10,991 nucleotides of DNA, taken from assembly GCA_002474405.1 (NCBI GenBank), contig DLQW01000012.1, positions 1-10,991 on the forward strand, in the 5' to 3' direction. Source of the stretch: Christensenella sp. UBA7597 (GTDB lineage: Bacteria > Bacillota > Clostridia > Christensenellales > Borkfalkiaceae). The position numbers and the translations under genes are program-made. Position 1 is the first letter of the stretch. Each line of letters starts with the position of its first letter. The notes beneath the pieces are model-generated. The model did not search any database and had not been told where the DNA came from. It saw only the letters and a list, made by a program, of their open reading frames with translations. Below are positions 7,605 through 10,991 of this stretch, piece by piece.

Positions 7605-10562
7605 GTGTTCGGCGTAGCGCGTTCCGATGATTATACTTTTTCCGTGGCGGATAAAAAAATTATTTTAACGGATGTCGCCGGGCAGTATAAAATCGGCGAA
7701 AAAATCTCGTTTTCGGCTACATACGGGTATTTCAAAGGCGAAAAATTCCCCGTGAAAGTATCCGTGCTTACCCCGTCGGGAAAAACTGAAAATCCGAACG
7801 GCTCGTTCGTGTTCGGCGAAGAAGGCGGATATACCGTCTCTTTCTCGTCGGAAATACGGGGCGAAACGGTGCAAAAGCAGATTGAGGCAAACGTCTCTGC
7901 CGGGCTGGCTTCGTTCATTACAGATAAAACGGGGTTCACTGCCGGAGAAGAATTTATAAATCATTCCAACGTGAGCGGCGCGGACGCGTCGGAAAAAGGC
8001 ATCTTGCTGGATATGAACGCGTCGGAAGCGGAATTTTCGTATAACGGCGTGATCGATCTGAAAAAACTCGGCAAAAATGCGCCCGTGATTTCGTTCACAA
8101 CGAATAATTCGCACGGCGGCACGCTTTCCTGCGTGGAGGTTACGCTCACCGACGTATACGATTCGAAAAACGCCGTTACGGTGCGCTTTGCGAAAAACGG
8201 CGATACCACCGAAACGCGTATGTCTTACGATAACACGCTTGTGCGCGCATCGTTCGGCAGCGTTTCCACGGCGTTCAACAATTATTATCCCTTAAAAACC
8301 GACGCGGTTGCATGGAATACAAGATTCGATACGCTCTGGCTGTCGCCCGCAAACACAAATCCGGATAAAAATTACGAAGCGTCAAAAACTTTGCATACCA
8401 TGAATTTTGCGTTCGATACGGCAACCAACGAAGTTTACAGTTACGGCGATTTCAGCCGCGTCGGCAGACCGGACGGTAACGAATCGGGCGTGAAGTGGTG
8501 GAAAATCGCGGAACTTTCTTCGCCCTCGTTGCCCGTGCAATTCGGCGGTTTTACAACGGGCGAAGTATACCTTTCCCTGAAAGCGGTATCGGGAAAAGGA
8601 GACGTCGTAGTGGATTCTATCGGCGGAAAAACGATGAGCGTTTCCGCCGCCGATTACGAAGACTCTTCTTCCATTCTGCTGGGCACGTTCAACGGCAACG
8701 TCCCCGCGGTGAAAGGGAAAGAATACCCGATTCCTCGTTACAACGGCAAATATATCTCCGATCCGGCGGTATATGCGGAAATCGGCGGCGAAAGAACGCG
8801 CGTGAACGGCGATTCGTTCGTTCCCGAAAAAGCGGGCAACTACACGCTCGTATACGAAGGAACAAACGCGTTCGGCAAAAAAATCCGCCGTGAAATTCCT
8901 TTTGTCTGCGTGGATACGCAAATTCCCGTAAACATCGTTTATGACGATACGAAACAGCCGAAAATCGGCGAGGTATACACCGTGGAAGAACCCGTTTTAA
9001 CGGGCGGACACGGCAAAGTTACGTACACGATTTCGGTAAACGGCTCGGTTGTTTCTGTCGGCGATAAACTCGTAGTTTCGGGCGATCGGCTTGAAATTAT
9101 TATCCGCACGGCTGACGAACTCGGTTTTACCTCGGAACAATCTTTCACGGTGGAAGCGGATAAAGACGTATTGATTTTCGATATCGATTTTCCCCGCACG
9201 GCGATCGCCGGTTCGGAATTTACTTTTCCCGAAGCAACGGCTACGTATTGTAAAACAGGCGAAATTCTGCCCTATGAAATTTACTTTAACGGCGTGAAGG
9301 TTACGGAAGAAAAAATCACTCTGCCGGCAGATAAAACGCTGGCAAACGTGGAATATCGCACAACGCTCGGCAGCGAAACGTTTACGTTGCGTTTAAAAGG
9401 CGCGATAACGGAAAACGGAAAGGACGCATTGATTTTCGAAGGCGACGCCGTAACTACCGATGAAGGCACGGCAATCACGCTTTCCGCGGAAAACGCTTAT
9501 ATCTCGCTTCCGTATATGCTTTCGCCCGACGGATTGAATTTCGATTTCTTCGTACTGGAAGAAAAGCTGAATTTCAACGCCGTAACGCTGAAACTTACCG
9601 ATAAAAACGGCACGACGGTAACGTTTGCAATCAAAGATTTAACAAGCGTTTCGCCAAAACTGGTCATCGGCGGCAAAGATACGTCGCTGACGATCTCCAA
9701 AACAAGACAAACGTTTTCTTCCGGCGCAAGCGAAAAATACGCAGGCAAAAATTACTATACGTTTTCTATTGCTTACGAAAACTTTTATAAAGCATTGTTA
9801 AACGGTTCCGCCGTTCAGACATACGTAGAAACAGACGTGCGCGGCGTAAAGTTTGAGGGTTTCGACGGCGGCGTTTACGCGGATATTTCCGTCGAAGAAA
9901 TTTCTGGAACAACCGCCGAAATCGTCATTACGAGAATCGGCAATCAACTGTTTTATTCTTCTGGCTTTGTGTATGGCGACATTACGGGACCTTCGGTGTA
10001 TTCTCCGTCGTTCCGTCTCGGCAACGCAAACGTTCAGAAGGGGTATGTGCTTGACGTATCCGGCTTGAAAGCATACGATGTGCTGAAAGGCAATTCTTCC
10101 GTAAGCGTTACGCTTACGCAGCCGGACGGCACGAAAGTTTACGAAAATGTTTCGCCCGATAAGGCGCAGAAGCACACGCTTTCTTCAATCGGCGTATATC
10201 TTCTTAAAATTACGGCGAAAGACGGCGGCGGTGCGGTTACGAATCTTACATACCGTTTTGCGGTGGACGACGATACGCCGCCCGTACTCAACGTGGCGGG
10301 CGAAATCGTAAAAACGGCGAAAGCGGGGGATAGAATCGCTTTAGCGGCGGCTTCGGCAACCGATGAAAGCGTCGTAACCGTTAAGGTGTACGTGTTCCGT
10401 CCGGACGGAAAAATCGATTTTGTTTTTGTCGGCGGCGCAAGTTTTGCGGGCGGGGAGTATCGCCTGGGCAGAAGCGGCGTTCATCGCGTCGTCTATTCCG
10501 CAGAGGACGAATACGGCAACGTAACCACGGCTACCTACTATATAAACGCGGAGGAAAAGTAA
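7605..10562 (+). CDS. Main part of a large exported Ig-like / jelly-roll protein, lacking its own start signals
   Basis: This is the continuation of the frame beginning at 7053. The first usable start codon is GTG 7605, but it has no Shine-Dalgarno and the product has no signal peptide, so independent translation is doubtful. The 985 residues are all beta-rich modules: the end of the split Ig repeat (1-17), an Ig-like repeat (18-97), a LamG/jelly-roll-like module (about 105-347), three Ig-like repeats (about 355-437, 440-516, 520-598), a second jelly-roll-like module (about 605-786), and two Ig-like repeats (about 790-888, 889-982). The last carries the typical DEYGNVTTATYYI ending. There is no sortase motif, C-terminal membrane segment or catalytic signature. 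It is probably a surface or secreted glycan-binding scaffold. The final codons hold the ribosome site of the next gene, whose ATG directly follows the TAA. Confidence 0.78.
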   Translation: MFGVARSDDYTFSVADKKIILTDVAGQYKIGEKISFSATYGYFKGEKFPVKVSVLTPSGKTENPNGSFVFGEEGGYTVSFSSEIRGETVQKQIEANVSAGLASFITDKTGFTAGEEFINHSNVSGADASEKGILLDMNASEAEFSYNGVIDLKKLGKNAPVISFTTNNSHGGTLSCVEVTLTDVYDSKNAVTVRFAKNGDTTETRMSYDNTLVRASFGSVSTAFNNYYPLKTDAVAWNTRFDTLWLSPANTNPDKNYEASKTLHTMNFAFDTATNEVYSYGDFSRVGRPDGNESGVKWWKIAELSSPSLPVQFGGFTTGEVYLSLKAVSGKGDVVVDSIGGKTMSVSAADYEDSSSILLGTFNGNVPAVKGKEYPIPRYNGKYISDPAVYAEIGGERTRVNGDSFVPEKAGNYTLVYEGTNAFGKKIRREIPFVCVDTQIPVNIVYDDTKQPKIGEVYTVEEPVLTGGHGKVTYTISVNGSVVSVGDKLVVSGDRLEIIIRTADELGFTSEQSFTVEADKDVLIFDIDFPRTAIAGSEFTFPEATATYCKTGEILPYEIYFNGVKVTEEKITLPADKTLANVEYRTTLGSETFTLRLKGAITENGKDALIFEGDAVTTDEGTAITLSAENAYISLPYMLSPDGLNFDFFVLEEKLNFNAVTLKLTDKNGTTVTFAIKDLTSVSPKLVIGGKDTSLTISKTRQTFSSGASEKYAGKNYYTFSIAYENFYKALLNGSAVQTYVETDVRGVKFEGFDGGVYADISVEEISGTTAEIVITRIGNQLFYSSGFVYGDITGPSVYSPSFRLGNANVQKGYVLDVSGLKAYDVLKGNSSVSVTLTQPDGTKVYENVSPDKAQKHTLSSIGVYLLKITAKDGGGAVTNLTYRFAVDDDTPPVLNVAGEIVKTAKAGDRIALAAASATDESVVTVKVYVFRPDGKIDFVFVGGASFAGGEYRLGRSGVHRVVYSAEDEYGNVTTATYYINAEEK
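10550..10554 (+). promoter_or_regulatory. Ribosome binding site GGAGG inside the end of the large Ig-like gene
   Basis: It lies eight bases before the ATG at 10563 and overlaps the codons for the final Ala-Glu-Glu-Lys residues. Together with the TAAATG junction it supports translational coupling. If the upstream TAG stops ribosomes and none restart, coupling to this downstream gene would also suffer. Confidence 0.8.
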
Positions 10563-10991
10563 ATGAACCATCTGAAAAAACTCACGGCGTTGATGTTATC
10601 TGCCGCGGCGGTGTTGTCTGTGGCGGGCGGTTGCAAAAAAGACGATAATAAACCCGATAATAACGGCGACGAAATCGGCGTTACGGCTTCGAGAACGCAG
10701 GGCATCGATTTTTCTTCAACGCTCGGCGAAGCGAAAGATTATTCCGTGGTGATTCCGTCGGAGGCAACGGAAACGGAGAAATATGCGGCGGAACAGCTGA
10801 TTAAATATGTGGAGGCGGTAACGGGAACGCAGCTTTCCTATCGCGGCGACGGCGCCTATTCGGGCGGCAAAGTTATTTCCGTAGGCAGAACGGAATTTAT
10901 GGATACCGCCGATATTCCGGCGGACGAAACAAAACTCGGAAGCGACGGATTTATCGTGAAAAATAAAAATGCGGCGGTGTTTATCTGCGGC
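10563..10991 (+). CDS. Lipoprotein with DUF4838 / GH67 N-terminal-like domain (partial, runs off window)
   Basis: The 143 visible codons begin with MNHLKKLTALMLSAAAVLSV followed by AGGC, a lipoprotein leader with the lipid cysteine at residue 24. An Asp/Asn/Lys-rich linker comes next. From about residue 60 the sequence reads YSVVIPSEATETEKYAAEQL, then a Gly-rich segment, SVGRTEF, LGSDGFIVKN and AVFICG. This pattern (VIP..AT..E..AA.EL..Y....TG, then ISVGRTE, then G.DGF.I) is typical of the small alpha/beta domain that precedes the barrel in GH67, GH20 and GH84-like enzymes and in DUF4838 proteins. The barrel and any catalytic residues lie beyond the window. It follows the large Ig-like gene with zero spacing (TAAATG). 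It is probably an extracellular glycan-active protein of the same operon. The domain call is from memory of the pattern. Confidence 0.82.
   Translation, partial: MNHLKKLTALMLSAAAVLSVAGGCKKDDNKPDNNGDEIGVTASRTQGIDFSSTLGEAKDYSVVIPSEATETEKYAAEQLIKYVEAVTGTQLSYRGDGAYSGGKVISVGRTEFMDTADIPADETKLGSDGFIVKNKNAAVFICG

Noticed and set aside
7605..7607. GTG 7605 as an independent gene start
   Set aside because: There is no purine-rich ribosome site before it, the product has no signal peptide, and the sequence starts in the middle of an Ig-like strand. It is kept only as the nominal start of the downstream fragment.

Overview
The window is a single plus-strand operon segment with no gap longer than 18 bases between genes. 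It suggests an anaerobic, probably gut-dwelling Gram-positive bacterium of the Clostridia. The reasons are strong AGGAGG-type ribosome sites, ATGA and GTGA stop/start overlaps, lipoproteins with a Cys at residue 24, and a MalFG-type ABC importer without its own ATPase gene. Codon use is rich in GAA, AAA, GCG and GGC. An uncultured Christensenellales-like lineage is a guess from style only.

Layout: 1-86 is the tail of an upstream gene that overlaps the next start. 83-2506 encodes a cytoplasmic family GH38 alpha-mannosidase with all metal ligands present. 2519-5942 encodes a complete CUT1-type sugar importer: binding lipoprotein, MalF-like permease and MalG-like permease. 5939-7039 encodes a lipoprotein with two Ig-like domains and an unrecognised C-terminal domain. 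7053-10562 is one long exported Ig-like / jelly-roll protein of about 1,169 codons that is cut by a single in-frame TAG at 7596-7598. 10563 to the window end is the start of another lipoprotein, with a DUF4838 / GH67-N-like domain.

How the genes may work together (inference): the surface proteins bind or process an alpha-mannose-containing glycan, such as a host N-glycan or yeast/plant mannoside. The ABC importer takes up the released oligosaccharide, and the GH38 enzyme removes mannose inside the cell. The importer's ATPase, the regulator and the promoter are not in this window.

The main points for a second look are the amber codon splitting the large surface protein, the internal duplication of its jelly-roll module, the related Ig pairs at the start of the two neighbouring surface proteins, and the unassigned catalytic role of the DUF4838-type lipoprotein. 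I saw no RNA genes, CRISPR arrays, insertion sequences, convincing terminators or promoters. No stretch over 300 bases lacks a gene.
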